This document shows, piece by piece, positions 42,079 to 51,421 of a stretch of DNA of 58,077 nt. Position 1 is the stretch's first letter. The number at the start of each line of letters is the position of its first letter. Below the pieces are notes generated by a model. That model was not told where the DNA came from and did not search any database. It saw nothing but the letters and a program-made list of their open reading frames with translations. Source of the stretch: Bacillota bacterium (GTDB taxonomy: Bacteria > Bacillota > Clostridia > Lachnospirales > Anaerotignaceae); contig JAETUG010000014.1 of assembly GCA_021768705.1 (NCBI GenBank), positions 1-58,077 of the forward strand, given 5' to 3'. Made by a program: the position numbers and the translations under genes.

Positions 42079-43317
42079 ATGAGATATATAAAAAAACTGC
42101 TGCCCGTAGAGCCTTATGAGATCGCCGCACTGGAAAGCTGGTTTTCCGATCTTTCTGCAGAGGGGCTGCATCTTTATGTCTCAAATACATTTTTCGCCAC
42201 CTTCGAAGAAAAAGAACCAAAGCGGATGCGCTACCGCATGGAGACAAAAGCGGACAGGCTGGACGGGCTGACGGATAAGCCCACAGACAAAGAAAGGGAC
42301 GCTCATCGGGAAAAGGGTTGGGAATTTGTAACGGAGCTGGGGCGGTATTTCTTTATCTACTCCGCCGAGGAAGGCACACCGGACTATTTCGATGACCCCA
42401 TGGAAGAAAGCAGGCTTTATCAAACCTATGCCAACAAACGCTTCAGCAGCGCAGAACCCTTTCTCTATGCCGTACTTACCCTTATGATCGCCGCAATGAT
42501 TATAATAGAACTGATGGAATGGACGCATAAATCCGCCTATTGGATGGTACATGACATTGATATTCCTTTCTCTTCTCTGCCGGCGCTTTTGTTTCCGCTG
42601 TTCACCGGGCAGCGATATAAAGGCATGCAGCGTTTGCAAAAATCTCTTTCGGAGGGCGATGCCCACCCCCAAGACGGAGATTGGATGGATGGTCGCCTGC
42701 GGCGGAGGCACAAGCTACATTATATTGGCTACATCGGTTTGATAGTTGCCATTTTCCTTCCCCTGCTGCCTTTTACATTCGGCTTTACCGATAAACCCAT
42801 TGAGGAATTGAAGCATCCCCTGCCCATGGTGGCTCTGGCAGAGATCGAAAACGACCCCGATTTCTATTATGTGGATCGCTATTACCAAAGAGAGGACGGA
42901 CCTAAAGAGGAATGGTGGGAACGAGAAAGCAATCGAGCCTATTCGACGCCTACCATCGGCGCACCTATAGATATTTCCTTCAATCAGGCAGGGCGGATCG
43001 ATGGAAAGCAGGACGCCAATGGAGAGCCTTATGAATCCGTTCTTTGGATCGATTATAAAAAGCTTTCTTCCTTTGTTTCTCCCATGGAATATTTGGAAGA
43101 AGATCTCCGAATATTCCGTCGTTCCGATGATACCTATACCGTTCTGACAGATACCCCCTTCGACTATGCCGTTCTGGTGGAAAAAGAAGGCTTCTCCGCC
43201 CTGCATATCATTTCCGGACAAAAGCTGTTGGAGTTGACCTATTATTATGGCGATGCTGATTTGAAAGAACATTATGATCTGTATGAAAAAGTACTGCAGC
43301 AGGAGTATCAACGATAA
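42079..43317 (+). CDS. DUF2812 membrane protein
   Basis: This 412-residue protein starts at ATG 42079 after AAAAGGGGG. The N-terminal 110 residues match the DUF2812 pattern (ALESWFSDLSAEGLHL, KRMRYRME, GWEFVTELGRYFFIY). Three hydrophobic segments follow near 135-160, 165-190 and 215-240, and then a soluble C-terminal domain of about 170 residues. DUF2812 proteins commonly sit with PadR regulators; their function is unknown. A PadR gene and a truncated second DUF2812 copy follow. Confidence 0.82.
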   Translation: MRYIKKLLPVEPYEIAALESWFSDLSAEGLHLYVSNTFFATFEEKEPKRMRYRMETKADRLDGLTDKPTDKERDAHREKGWEFVTELGRYFFIYSAEEGTPDYFDDPMEESRLYQTYANKRFSSAEPFLYAVLTLMIAAMIIIELMEWTHKSAYWMVHDIDIPFSSLPALLFPLFTGQRYKGMQRLQKSLSEGDAHPQDGDWMDGRLRRRHKLHYIGYIGLIVAIFLPLLPFTFGFTDKPIEELKHPLPMVALAEIENDPDFYYVDRYYQREDGPKEEWWERESNRAYSTPTIGAPIDISFNQAGRIDGKQDANGEPYESVLWIDYKKLSSFVSPMEYLEEDLRIFRRSDDTYTVLTDTPFDYAVLVEKEGFSALHIISGQKLLELTYYYGDADLKEHYDLYEKVLQQEYQR

Positions 43318-43320
43318 AAC

Positions 43321-43342
43321 AGAGCCGCAACGGCTCTTTTTT
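43321..43342 (+). terminator. Terminator after the DUF2812 gene
   Basis: GAGCCG-CAA-CGGCTC followed by TTTTTT, three bases after the stop. Confidence 0.88.
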
Positions 43343-43363
43343 ATTGCATTTTATTTACATGAA

Positions 43364-43410
43364 TTGACACCATATACGCCCCATGCTACAATAATATCGA
43401 TAAACGATAT
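43364..43410 (+). promoter_or_regulatory. Promoter and PadR-type operator
   Basis: TTGACA (43364-43369), 17 bp, TACAAT (43387-43392), a near-consensus promoter. The dyad ATATCG-ATAAA-CGATAT (43394-43410) immediately follows, with a third CGAT after it. This placement suits repression by the PadR protein encoded 48 bp downstream. Confidence 0.75.
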
Positions 43411-43457
43411 CGATACTCAATATTGAGAGAAACCATATATGGAAAGGAGCCATATCT

Positions 43458-43778
43458 ATGGCAAAAAAATCGTTGGAAGTTTTAACAGAAACGATGTTTT
43501 ATGTGCTGATGGCCTTCCAGCGGCAGGAAATGTGCGGTGCAGATATTGTGCAATATATCAGCCAAAGGACAAACGACCGAGTCAGCATCGGTCCCGGTAC
43601 GCTTTATACCATCCTTGCCAAATTTGAGGAAGAAAAACTCATCGAGGAAACGGCGGTAGAGGGCAGAAAGCGTACCTACCGCATCACTGATAAGGGACGA
43701 GAGCTGTATACCGAGGAAATACGCAGGCTAAAAGCCTGCATTGCCGATGCGGAAGCAGAAAATCATATTTCATTTTGA
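43458..43778 (+). CDS. PadR-family transcriptional regulator
   Basis: This 106-residue winged-helix protein has the PadR features MCGADIVQYIS, SIGPGTLYTILAKFEEEKLI and RKRTYRITDKG, plus a short C-terminal dimer helix. The start follows AAAGGAGCC. Such short PadR proteins repress their own operon; the dyad at 43394-43410 is the likely target. It is followed by a broken DUF2812 gene. Confidence 0.93.
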   Translation: MAKKSLEVLTETMFYVLMAFQRQEMCGADIVQYISQRTNDRVSIGPGTLYTILAKFEEEKLIEETAVEGRKRTYRITDKGRELYTEEIRRLKACIADAEAENHISF

Positions 43779-43802
43779 CATGGAGAGAAAGGGGAAAATC
43801 TC

Positions 43803-44135
43803 ATGAAAAAATATAAACGAAAACTCATTCCCACCAACCCCATGAATATCCCCGCCTTGGAAAGCTGGCTGGAGGACATGGCGCAGGAAGGGCTTTTTCT
43901 CGTTTCCCTCAATGGCTACGGCGGAAAATTCCGTCAGGGCGAACCGAAAAAAATGACCTATAGGTTGGAGATCCCCAAATATTTTGATACGAAACCACCG
44001 AAAAAAATGGAGGAAATAAAAGCTGAAAACCGACTTGGAATTGGGCGATACAGGGGAAGGGAAAACGATACACCGGAGCAATGACCTTGACAGAACATCT
44101 GGACAAATTCTCCGCCCTGTTGGATGAGGAATAGA
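43803..44135 (+). pseudogene. Truncated DUF2812 gene
   Basis: The ATG at 43803 follows GAAAGGGGAAAA. The first 60 residues (PALESWLEDMAQEGLFLV, KKMTYRLE) match DUF2812 like the 412-residue neighbour, but the frame ends after 93 codons at 44084. Downstream, another frame carries an AMTLTEHLDKFSALLDEE-like end that stops at 44135 and could be the tail of a different lost gene. A deletion with frameshift is the simplest reading. The short form may still be made. Confidence 0.6.
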
Positions 44136-44169
44136 ACCGCAGCCCTTCTCCCACTGACATAAAGCATAA

Positions 44170-44203
44170 AAAAGACACTGCTTTCGCAGTGTCTTTCTAA
44201 TTC
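44170..44203. terminator. Terminator between the DUF2812 remnant and lysC
   Basis: GACACTGC-TTTC-GCAGTGTC, with AAAAAA before and TTTCT after, can act on both strands. Confidence 0.8.
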
Positions 44204-44209
44204 TAATTC

Positions 44210-45454
44210 TTACTCTTCTTCGCCAATGCCGCCTTTTCTCATATTCACGGAAGCCATTTTGAATTTATCATGTACGGCAACCATAGCTGCATCCACATCA
44301 TCCTTCGCAATCAGGACCGTGATCTTGATTTCGGAAGTAGAGATCATCTGGATATTTACACCGGCATCATACATCGCTTCAAAGAACATTGCCGCAACAC
44401 CGGGGTTTGTAGCCATACCTGCGCCAACGATGGACAGCTTTGCTGTATTCTCATCGTGAAGGATTTCTTTGGCAGTCAGGCGTTCTTTATTCTTTTCCAG
44501 AGCCTTCAGGGCGATATCCAGATCATCCTCGCCAATGGTGAAGGAGATATTCTGCTTGCCATCCTGACCGGTAGACTGCAGGATGATATCTACGCTTACT
44601 TTTTCCTTTGCCATCAGAGAGAAAATTTCAAAGGCTTTACCAGGTTCGTCATTGATACCCATAATAGAGATACGGGAAACTTTTTTATCTGCTGCAACGC
44701 CGCTAACCAGCATTCTTTCCATCTTTACGTCCTCCTTAACTTCTGTACCTTCCGCTTCAGACATACTGGAACGTACAACCAGTTTCACATTGTATTTTTT
44801 CGCTACTTCTACAGAACGGCTGTGCAGTACCTTTGCACCCAAAGATGCCAGCTCCAGCATTTCATCGTAGCTGATTTCATCCAGTTTGACTGCATCAGGC
44901 ACCACGCGGGGGTCTGCTGTGTAAACGCCTTCCACATCTGTATAGATTTCACAGATATCCGCATGCAGCGCTGCTGCCAGCGCAACGGCAGAAGTATCGG
45001 AACCGCCGCGGCCCAATGTTGTAGTATCGCCGATCTGGTTCACGCCCTGGAAACCTGTCACCAAAACGATACTGCCTTCATCCAGTTCATTTTCAATACG
45101 TTCTGTATTGATGGTACGGATACGTGCATTGCTGTATGTATTCGTTGTTTCGATCCCAACCTGAGAAGCATTCAAAGAAACTGCTCTGCCGCCAATGGCA
45201 CTGATCGCCATAGCCATCAGGGCTACAGACTGCTGTTCCCCTGTGGACAAGAGCATATCCATTTCTCTGCGGCTGGGTTTCTGATTGATCTCTTTCGCTT
45301 TGGCGATCAATCCGTCTGTTGTTTTGCCCTGTGCAGACAACACAACCACTACGTCATTGCCTTCCATTCTTGTTCGCATGATGCGCTTTGCAACATTGAA
45401 CACTCTTTCTGCATCTGCGACGGAACTACCGCCGTATTTCTGCACAATCAACAT
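44210..45454 (-). CDS. lysC: Aspartate kinase
   Basis: This 414-residue full-length aspartokinase has a catalytic domain (1-245: VQKYGGSSVAD, GRGGSDTSAVALAAAL, YTDVEGVYTADPR) and two ACT domains (about 265-330 and 345-405). It makes aspartyl phosphate for lysine, threonine, methionine and diaminopimelate. It is third in an ACT protein-thrB-lysC unit, which suggests a threonine-linked role. Compare the ACT-less copy at 3985-4725 in the cotJC element. Confidence 0.96.
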   Translation of the reverse strand: MLIVQKYGGSSVADAERVFNVAKRIMRTRMEGNDVVVVLSAQGKTTDGLIAKAKEINQKPSRREMDMLLSTGEQQSVALMAMAISAIGGRAVSLNASQVGIETTNTYSNARIRTINTERIENELDEGSIVLVTGFQGVNQIGDTTTLGRGGSDTSAVALAAALHADICEIYTDVEGVYTADPRVVPDAVKLDEISYDEMLELASLGAKVLHSRSVEVAKKYNVKLVVRSSMSEAEGTEVKEDVKMERMLVSGVAADKKVSRISIMGINDEPGKAFEIFSLMAKEKVSVDIILQSTGQDGKQNISFTIGEDDLDIALKALEKNKERLTAKEILHDENTAKLSIVGAGMATNPGVAAMFFEAMYDAGVNIQMISTSEIKITVLIAKDDVDAAMVAVHDKFKMASVNMRKGGIGEEE

Positions 45455-45516
45455 CGTTATTTCCTCCTGTTATTCTGTCTTATTCAGATAGGAGCCTCCT
45501 ATCTGCGAAGGGGAGC

Positions 45517-46419
45517 TCACTCCCGTTCGATTTTTACGCCTTCCATATCGGGCTTTAATAAAGTCAATTCCCAATGATGCTCCAACTGGTGTAAATATTC
45601 AGACATTCCTCTTTCGAATTCCTCCGCTTTCTCCTCTGTTACCATGGCCATCAGGGTAGAACCTGCACCGCTCAGATAGCTGGCAACGGCACCAAGTTCC
45701 TTGGCATGGGCAAAAATTTCATTCATGCCGGGAATCAGTGCGCTGCGGTAGGGCTGATGTACTCTGTCCTCCATAGCCACATGGAAATTCTCATATTTTC
45801 CCGTCAGCATAGATGCCACCAAAAGAGCCGCACGGGATGCATTGAACACCATATCTCCACGGGAATAGGCATCCGGAAGTACGCTTCTGGCTTTTTCGGT
45901 AGAAACCGGAAAATCAGGAACCATTATAGCAAAAATCAAATCCTCAGGCAACTCCAAACGCACATGCTTCATCTCTTTTTCGCCTAGAGCACCGACCACC
46001 ATACTGCCGAAAATGGCAGGATTGGAATTATCAGGATGACCCTCCAATTTTGCCGCCATCTGCGCCAGTTCTTCCTTATCGCAGGGTCTGCCTGCCAGCT
46101 CATTGGCTGCAAAAAGACCGCCTACGATACAGGCTGCACTGCTGCCCAAGCCTCTCACCATGGGGATATGATCTTCCTGAATGATATGTATACCAGGCAG
46201 TTTCAATCCCTTCTGGTCGTAGAAATATTTCATGGTCTGATAGATGAGATTGGTTTCATCGGTGGGAACCGGAATCGCCTGTTTCTGCTTCACTTCAATG
46301 GTCAAGCCGGTCGTCTGCTCTTCCACCCAAATGTGGTTGTATAACTGAACTGCGATGCCGATGCTGTCAAAGCCGGGACCCATATTTGCGGATGTCGCCG
46401 GGATCTGAATATGAATCAT
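45517..46419 (-). CDS. thrB: Homoserine kinase
   Basis: This 300-residue GHMP-family kinase has PATSANMGPGFDSIGIAVQ near the N-terminus, MVRGLGSSAACIVGGL as ATP loop and a GAGSTLMAM C-terminal motif. It phosphorylates homoserine for threonine synthesis. It is 61 bp after the ACT protein gene and 62 bp before lysC. thrC and hom are not in the window. Confidence 0.96.
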   Translation of the reverse strand: MIHIQIPATSANMGPGFDSIGIAVQLYNHIWVEEQTTGLTIEVKQKQAIPVPTDETNLIYQTMKYFYDQKGLKLPGIHIIQEDHIPMVRGLGSSAACIVGGLFAANELAGRPCDKEELAQMAAKLEGHPDNSNPAIFGSMVVGALGEKEMKHVRLELPEDLIFAIMVPDFPVSTEKARSVLPDAYSRGDMVFNASRAALLVASMLTGKYENFHVAMEDRVHQPYRSALIPGMNEIFAHAKELGAVASYLSGAGSTLMAMVTEEKAEEFERGMSEYLHQLEHHWELTLLKPDMEGVKIERE

Positions 46420-46480
46420 GTTTTGTTCCCTCCTAATTTATGATGAAAGTATTTTCAAGGGGCTGGCAGCCTCCTTTTTA

Positions 46481-46924
46481 TTATTCTCTTGCAATGATCT
46501 TCAGGGACTGTACGCCCTGCAGCCCTTCGATGCGTGCCATCAATCTGCCCAGTTCGCCCTGCATCTCATTGGTTTCGATGGTAACGGTCACGTTAGCGAT
46601 CCCATTGATGGGGATGGTCTGGTTGATAGTCAGGATATTTGCGCCTTCTGTAGCAATGCTGTTCAAAACAGAGGACAGCAGACCTCTGGTATGGTCCAGA
46701 TTCATGGAGATGGTCACGGTCTTGCCTCTCGTGTTTTCGTAAAGAGGATGTACCGCATCACGATATTTATAGAAAGCACTACGGCTGATGCCCACACGAT
46801 TTACGGCATCCTGCACCGTTTTTTCCTTCTTGCTCTCCAGCAGATTTTTTACATCCATGACTTTCAAAAAGATCTCAGGCAGTACGCTTTTATCAACGAT
46901 ATAAAAATTCTTATCTTCTTTCAC
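46481..46924 (-). CDS. ACT-domain protein, UPF0735 (PheB-like)
   Basis: This 147-residue protein has a GTG start at 46924, seven bases after AGGAGG. An N-terminal region has a helix-turn-helix-like TVQDAVNRVGISRSAFYKYRD, and an ACT domain fills residues about 70-147 (TISMNLDHTRGLLSSVLN). UPF0735 members (B. subtilis PheB) occur with homoserine or aromatic amino acid genes and are thought to be regulatory. Here it heads the thrB-lysC unit, so it may sense an aspartate-family amino acid. Confidence 0.92.
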   Translation of the reverse strand: MKEDKNFYIVDKSVLPEIFLKVMDVKNLLESKKEKTVQDAVNRVGISRSAFYKYRDAVHPLYENTRGKTVTISMNLDHTRGLLSSVLNSIATEGANILTINQTIPINGIANVTVTIETNEMQGELGRLMARIEGLQGVQSLKIIARE

Positions 46925-47124
46925 GAAATCTTCCTCCTGTTTCTCTTTTAAAAACATTTGTTTTTGACAAAAGGACTATATCATAAAAATCCATCCTTGG
47001 CAAGTACAAAAAAGCAAAAATGTCCTTGACCCATGAATTTTTGTCATTGTATAGAGAAACTTTGATTTTTTTCTTCTGTTTTTGTTGATTTTTCCGCAAA
47101 AGCATGTTTTTTTCTGCTTTTCGG

Positions 47125-47153
47125 TTTCAAAATTCCTCTTTTTCTGTTACAAT
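47125..47153 (+). promoter_or_regulatory. Promoter of the 528-residue unknown protein
   Basis: TTTCAA (47125-47130), 17 bp, TACAAT (47148-47153), 53 bp before the start. Confidence 0.55.
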
Positions 47154-47206
47154 AAATAAATTAGGCTTGCGGTGAAAAATCCGCAGACAAAAGGAGTTTT
47201 GATACT

Positions 47207-48793
47207 ATGAAACAGGCAAGACCCGTGCAGCCGAAGCATGCTCCTCTTTTGGGGCTGTTTCTGAACGGATATGAAAATATGCGTCAAAAAATGGATGCCC
47301 CCTGCCGTCGCCCTCTGCTGGATATCGCCCCTCTGGCCTTCGGCAAATGGCTCTATGCGGCACTGGCCCCCGAAACCATCCTTTCCCCTGCTAATATTTT
47401 GGCTTTGGATCTGGAAAAGGATGCGGACGATCCAACAGAATATGCCTATGTGATGGGAACAACGCCTGCCCAAGAACAGCCCGATGCGGAATTTATTTCC
47501 GAATACAGCTTTGCTCTGGTGGGCTATTCCACAGAAAGCCACCCCTTGGTAGATGACCTGCAGACCCTCATCCGCTATTGCACCCCCGACCGTGCCACAG
47601 ATGAAAATGGGCTTCTTCTGCCCGAAGAAAAAGAAGAAATTCTGAAACAGCTGAGCCTGAAGGCAGATTTCTATCTGGAATATCTGACCAGACTGGCATG
47701 GCTCCATGGTCTTTTGGTTCCCATGCCCTCTATCCATACCCAAAGGGTACAGCCTGCGGCGGAATGTGACTTCTTCTTTTCTCAAAAAACAAGGGATATC
47801 CTCTTCCAGCTGGGCGAAACAGCCTGTACGCTGGCTTCTGAACGCTTTACCTGGTCTATGGATCTGGAGGAAGGCATCGCTACTCCTGATTTCTTCTATC
47901 ACCTATTGGAAAACCATCAGGAAGTAGACCGCATCTTCATAGATTTTTATCATAAAGTAGATGTAAATATTGAGGAAATCTGGAAAACCCCTCCCGAAAA
48001 CCTAAACGCCGAGGAAAAATCCATCGTTTCTTCCTTCTTATTTACCGGCATCATGTTGGATAAATGGTTCCTGACCCCCATGAGCCTGTTCTTCCACTTT
48101 ATCCGCCCCATCGCCTTTACGCCCATTCGCTTCTTTTCTTTGGTGAATCATCTGGCAGCATTGGTGCTGATGGAGCATAATCTGGGAGCAGAATTATTCA
48201 CTCCCCCCACCTACTACAGCCTGACAGCACTGGGCAAGGAGCTTTTCGCCGATCCTGCATCCAAGGAGATCGACAAACAGAAAATGCCCCGTACCCTGCC
48301 CTATGAACAGCTGTTGGAAGCAGTGCTGCAGGAATCGGAGATGCGGACCAGGGAAAGAATGTTCCTGATGGAGGTTGTCCCCGATGTCCTTGCCATCAAG
48401 GTCTCCCATACCGGTGATGATGCCCTTTGGAAAGTCATCGAAGTGGGACAGGATATGGATGTGAACCTGCTCTGCAGAGACCTTTGCGCCGCCTTCTGCA
48501 TGGAAGAAATGGCAGATTATCTGCTTTCTGTACCCGACCGGAACGGCTTCCCTGTGGAATATTCTGCCAAGGGTTCCAAGCGTTCCATCAATAAGGCCAA
48601 CGGCAAAGACCTGCAGGATCTTCCCATCGAGGCAGGCAGCAAACTGATGCTCTACCCCACCCAGAACAGAACCACGGCACTTTCTTTGGAAATCGTGGAA
48701 AAAGGCAAGGGCAACCCCTACCTGGTGTATCCCCGTGTCACCAAGCAAAGCCCTAAGATCATCGAACAGGAAAGGATCGACGAGATCTTCTGA
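47207..48793 (+). CDS. Unknown 528-residue protein with possible pRiA4b ORF-3-like C-terminus
   Basis: The start is ATG 47207 after AAAAGGAG. Residues 1-370 are mostly helical with no recognised motif and no clear signal or membrane anchor, though 285-320 is hydrophobic. Residues about 385-500 (VLAIKVSHTGDDALWKVIEV, then a DMDVNLLCRDLCAAF helix and an AGSKLMLYP turn) resemble the pRiA4b ORF-3/IS1096-type beta-grasp domain. The function is unknown. It is 41 bp upstream of the aminotransferase gene on the same strand. Confidence 0.72.
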   Translation: MKQARPVQPKHAPLLGLFLNGYENMRQKMDAPCRRPLLDIAPLAFGKWLYAALAPETILSPANILALDLEKDADDPTEYAYVMGTTPAQEQPDAEFISEYSFALVGYSTESHPLVDDLQTLIRYCTPDRATDENGLLLPEEKEEILKQLSLKADFYLEYLTRLAWLHGLLVPMPSIHTQRVQPAAECDFFFSQKTRDILFQLGETACTLASERFTWSMDLEEGIATPDFFYHLLENHQEVDRIFIDFYHKVDVNIEEIWKTPPENLNAEEKSIVSSFLFTGIMLDKWFLTPMSLFFHFIRPIAFTPIRFFSLVNHLAALVLMEHNLGAELFTPPTYYSLTALGKELFADPASKEIDKQKMPRTLPYEQLLEAVLQESEMRTRERMFLMEVVPDVLAIKVSHTGDDALWKVIEVGQDMDVNLLCRDLCAAFCMEEMADYLLSVPDRNGFPVEYSAKGSKRSINKANGKDLQDLPIEAGSKLMLYPTQNRTTALSLEIVEKGKGNPYLVYPRVTKQSPKIIEQERIDEIF

Positions 48794-48834
48794 AATATAT
48801 ATGATATTGATTTTTGAAAGAAGGTAATGTTATC

Positions 48835-49932
48835 ATGGCAGCACTGACCCACGCCCACGGCGGCGATCTGGATGCGATCCAGAGAGCCTATGGCATCCCC
48901 AGAGAGGAGATCATCGATTTCAGCGGCAATATCAACCCCTTGGGCTTCCCCAAAAAAGCGGAAGATGCCCTGAAAGAAAATCTGCACCTCATCAAAACCT
49001 ATCCCGATAAAAACTATCTGGCACTGAAACAGGCCATCGGCACATATACCGGCGCAGACCCTGCCCATATCGTGGTGGGCAATGGCTCTACAGAGCTGAT
49101 CTCCACTTTTATCCAGACAGTCAATGCCAAAAAATCCATCATCATGGGGCCTGCCTATTCCGAATATGAAAGAGAAGTTTCCCTGACCGGCGGCACCTTC
49201 ACATACTTCCCTCTGAAAGAGGAAGATAACTTCCGTCTGGATCTGGAAGCACTGCTGGCGGCGTTGACCCCCGAGATCGGCATGTTCATCGCCTGCAACC
49301 CCAATAACCCCACCGGCACAGCCATCCACACCGATGAAATGCGGAAAATCCTGACCCACTGCAAGGAAAACGGCATTTCTGTGATGGTGGATGAAACCTA
49401 TATCGAATTTTCCGATATCCTGCCGGAAATCTGCTCCATCCCTCTGGTGGCGGAATTTGATAACCTTTTTGTCATCCGCGGCACCTCCAAATTCTTTGCC
49501 GCCCCCGGCATCCGCCTGGGCTATGGCATGTCCTCCAATCAGGCGTTTTTGGAACGTCTGAAGGAGAACCAGAACCCTTGGAGCGTAAACAGCCTGGCAG
49601 ATTTCATCGGTCAGCATATCTTCAGCGATGTGGAATTCCACAAGGCTACCCAGAAGCTGGTTTCCGAGGAAAGAAAAAAAGCCTTTGCGGAGCTTTCTAC
49701 ATGGAAAAACATCCAGGCATACCCCTCTGAAGCAAACTTCATTCTGCTGAAGCTGAAAACAGACAAGGTGACCGCCCATGATTTATTTGAAAAATGTATC
49801 GTGAAAAAAATGCTCATCCGTGATGCATCTTCCTTCACCTTTTTGGATGAAACCTTCCTGCGCTTCTGCATCCTTTCTCCCGAAAGCAATGCAGCCCTGC
49901 TGCAGGAATTGAAGCAGTGGGTGGAAGCGTAA
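48835..49932 (+). CDS. Class I/II PLP aminotransferase, CobD/HisC-like
   Basis: This 365-residue protein starts at ATG 48835 (GAAAGAAGG upstream); the TTG at 48814 is a less likely start. The N-terminus HGGDLDAIQRAYGI-PREE and DFSGNINPLGFP match L-threonine-O-3-phosphate decarboxylase (CobD) and histidinol-phosphate aminotransferase. The PLP lysine is in RGTSKFFAAPG, the conserved NPNNPTG is present, and an Arg for the carboxylate is in the RFCILSP end. No cobalamin or histidine genes flank it, so the substrate is open. Confidence 0.88.
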   Translation: MAALTHAHGGDLDAIQRAYGIPREEIIDFSGNINPLGFPKKAEDALKENLHLIKTYPDKNYLALKQAIGTYTGADPAHIVVGNGSTELISTFIQTVNAKKSIIMGPAYSEYEREVSLTGGTFTYFPLKEEDNFRLDLEALLAALTPEIGMFIACNPNNPTGTAIHTDEMRKILTHCKENGISVMVDETYIEFSDILPEICSIPLVAEFDNLFVIRGTSKFFAAPGIRLGYGMSSNQAFLERLKENQNPWSVNSLADFIGQHIFSDVEFHKATQKLVSEERKKAFAELSTWKNIQAYPSEANFILLKLKTDKVTAHDLFEKCIVKKMLIRDASSFTFLDETFLRFCILSPESNAALLQELKQWVEA

Positions 49933-50013
49933 AAAATTGCTATCGTAAACACCATAGGAATTGCACATATTATCTCCGAACGACCATTTCAAAATCGTTT
50001 TGAGGTGATTTCA

Positions 50014-50409
50014 TTGAATCAGACCATCAGCCGCAAAGATCTTTGCGGCTATTTATCTCTATTGCGCAATCAAATCGGCGGGCAGGAGCTGTTTCCCGCC
50101 CCCAACGTGATTTTTCTCAACAGCAGGGCGTTGTATCACCACCTGGCAAAGCAGACCTGCGGCGAAACAACCGTGGGGGAAATATTGAAAAAGATAGAAA
50201 CTTGTATCCCACTGGCGGTGACGGATGAAAGCTTTTCCCTCTTCCTTTCCGCCTGCAAGGAACCAAAAGCCGAACGCACCCGTAATTTTCTGGAAAGCAG
50301 CAAAGCGGATTTTCTCCTGCTTATCCATCAAACAGCGGAAAATGAACAGCAGTGGGACGCTCTGACTTCCCTCTGCGAAAAATTGCGGCAAAGAAACATT
50401 CAGCATTGA
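50014..50409 (+). CDS. Unknown 131-residue protein
   Basis: The likely start is TTG 50014, with GAGGTG six bases upstream. The protein is helical with a central ITSRKDL-like start, a RALYHHLAKQTCGETTVGEIL segment and a LLLIHQTAENEQQWDAL region. No family recognised. It precedes the YtqA-type gene by 14 bp and may be cotranscribed. Confidence 0.65.
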   Translation: MNQTISRKDLCGYLSLLRNQIGGQELFPAPNVIFLNSRALYHHLAKQTCGETTVGEILKKIETCIPLAVTDESFSLFLSACKEPKAERTRNFLESSKADFLLLIHQTAENEQQWDALTSLCEKLRQRNIQH

Positions 50410-50423
50410 AAGGAAGTACCTCT

Positions 50424-51345
50424 GTGGAAAACAAACCCTACCGCAGCTTAAATGAATACTATCGGGAGATTTTTGGACGGAAAACGGCAAAAATCTCTTT
50501 GGACGGGGGCTTTACCTGCCCAAATCGGGACGGCACCTGCGGCACCAGGGGCTGCCTTTTCTGCAGCAGCGGCGGCAGCGGTGATTTTGCGGAAAACGCC
50601 GCCCTTTCCATTTCTGAACAAATTGCACGGGGCAAGGAACAGACCGCCGAAAAATGGAAGGACCCTGCCTATGTGGCGTATTTTCAGGCGTTTACCAACA
50701 CCTACGCCCCCGTGGCAGAGCTACGGCAAAAATACGAGGAAGCTCTGGTCTGCCCCGGCATAGAGGGCATTTCCATCGCCACCAGAGCCGATTGCCTGTC
50801 GGAGGATGTGCTGAACCTGCTGGCGGAGCTGAACGGAAAAACGAAGCTGTGGGTGGAGCTGGGCCTGCAGACTGCCGATGAAGCTTCCGCCCGGCGCATC
50901 CGCCGCGGCTATCCCCTCTCCGTATTTGAACAGGCTGTCCATGCTCTGGCGGAACGAAACATTCCCGTTATCGTCCATGTCATCCTCGGTCTGCCCGGGG
51001 AAACAAGGGAAACCATTCTGCGCACCATCGACTGCGTAAACCGCCTGCCTGTCCAGGGCATCAAGCTGCAGCTTCTGCACGTTCTTTCCGACAGCGACCT
51101 GGCGGAAATTTATCATGCAGGAAACTATACCCCCCTCACCAAAGAGGCATACATCTCCCTTGTGGGGGACTGCATCGCCCATTTGCGGGAGGATATCGTC
51201 ATCCCACCGTCTGACGGGGGACGGCGATAAAAATACCCTTCTGGCGCCCCTGTGGAGCCTGCGAAAGCGAGATGTCCTGAACACGCTCCATAAGTATCTG
51301 AAAGAAAATGGCATCAAACAGGGCATGCACTGTAAAATTGACTAA
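50424..51345 (+). pseudogene. YtqA-type radical SAM protein with a frameshift
   Basis: A GTG start at 50424 follows AAAGGAAG. The frame encodes SLNEYYREIFGRKTAKISLD and a Cys-rich cluster region (CPNRDGTCGTRGCLFC) typical of the TIGR01212/YtqA family. It runs to HLREDIVI, then a CCC run at 51203-51205 shifts it to a stop at 51230. Removing one C gives HRLTGDGDKNTLLAPLW and a normal end at 51345 (KYLKENGIKQGMH). So the gene is about 306 codons with one extra base near its 3' end. It may be a real frameshift or a sequencing error; the function of YtqA is unclear (tRNA or cofactor modification suspected). Confidence 0.85.
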
Positions 51346-51421
51346 CACCATTGTTTACAACAAAACGGGAAATGTGCTATGATAAAAGACAGAAAATCAT
51401 GTTTTGAAAGGAGGTCTTTCC

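Noticed and set aside
44270-45577. 435-codon plus-strand ORF opposite lysC
   Set aside because: Shadow of a 414-residue aspartokinase; composition (many Cys, His, Phe) is typical of the reverse frame.
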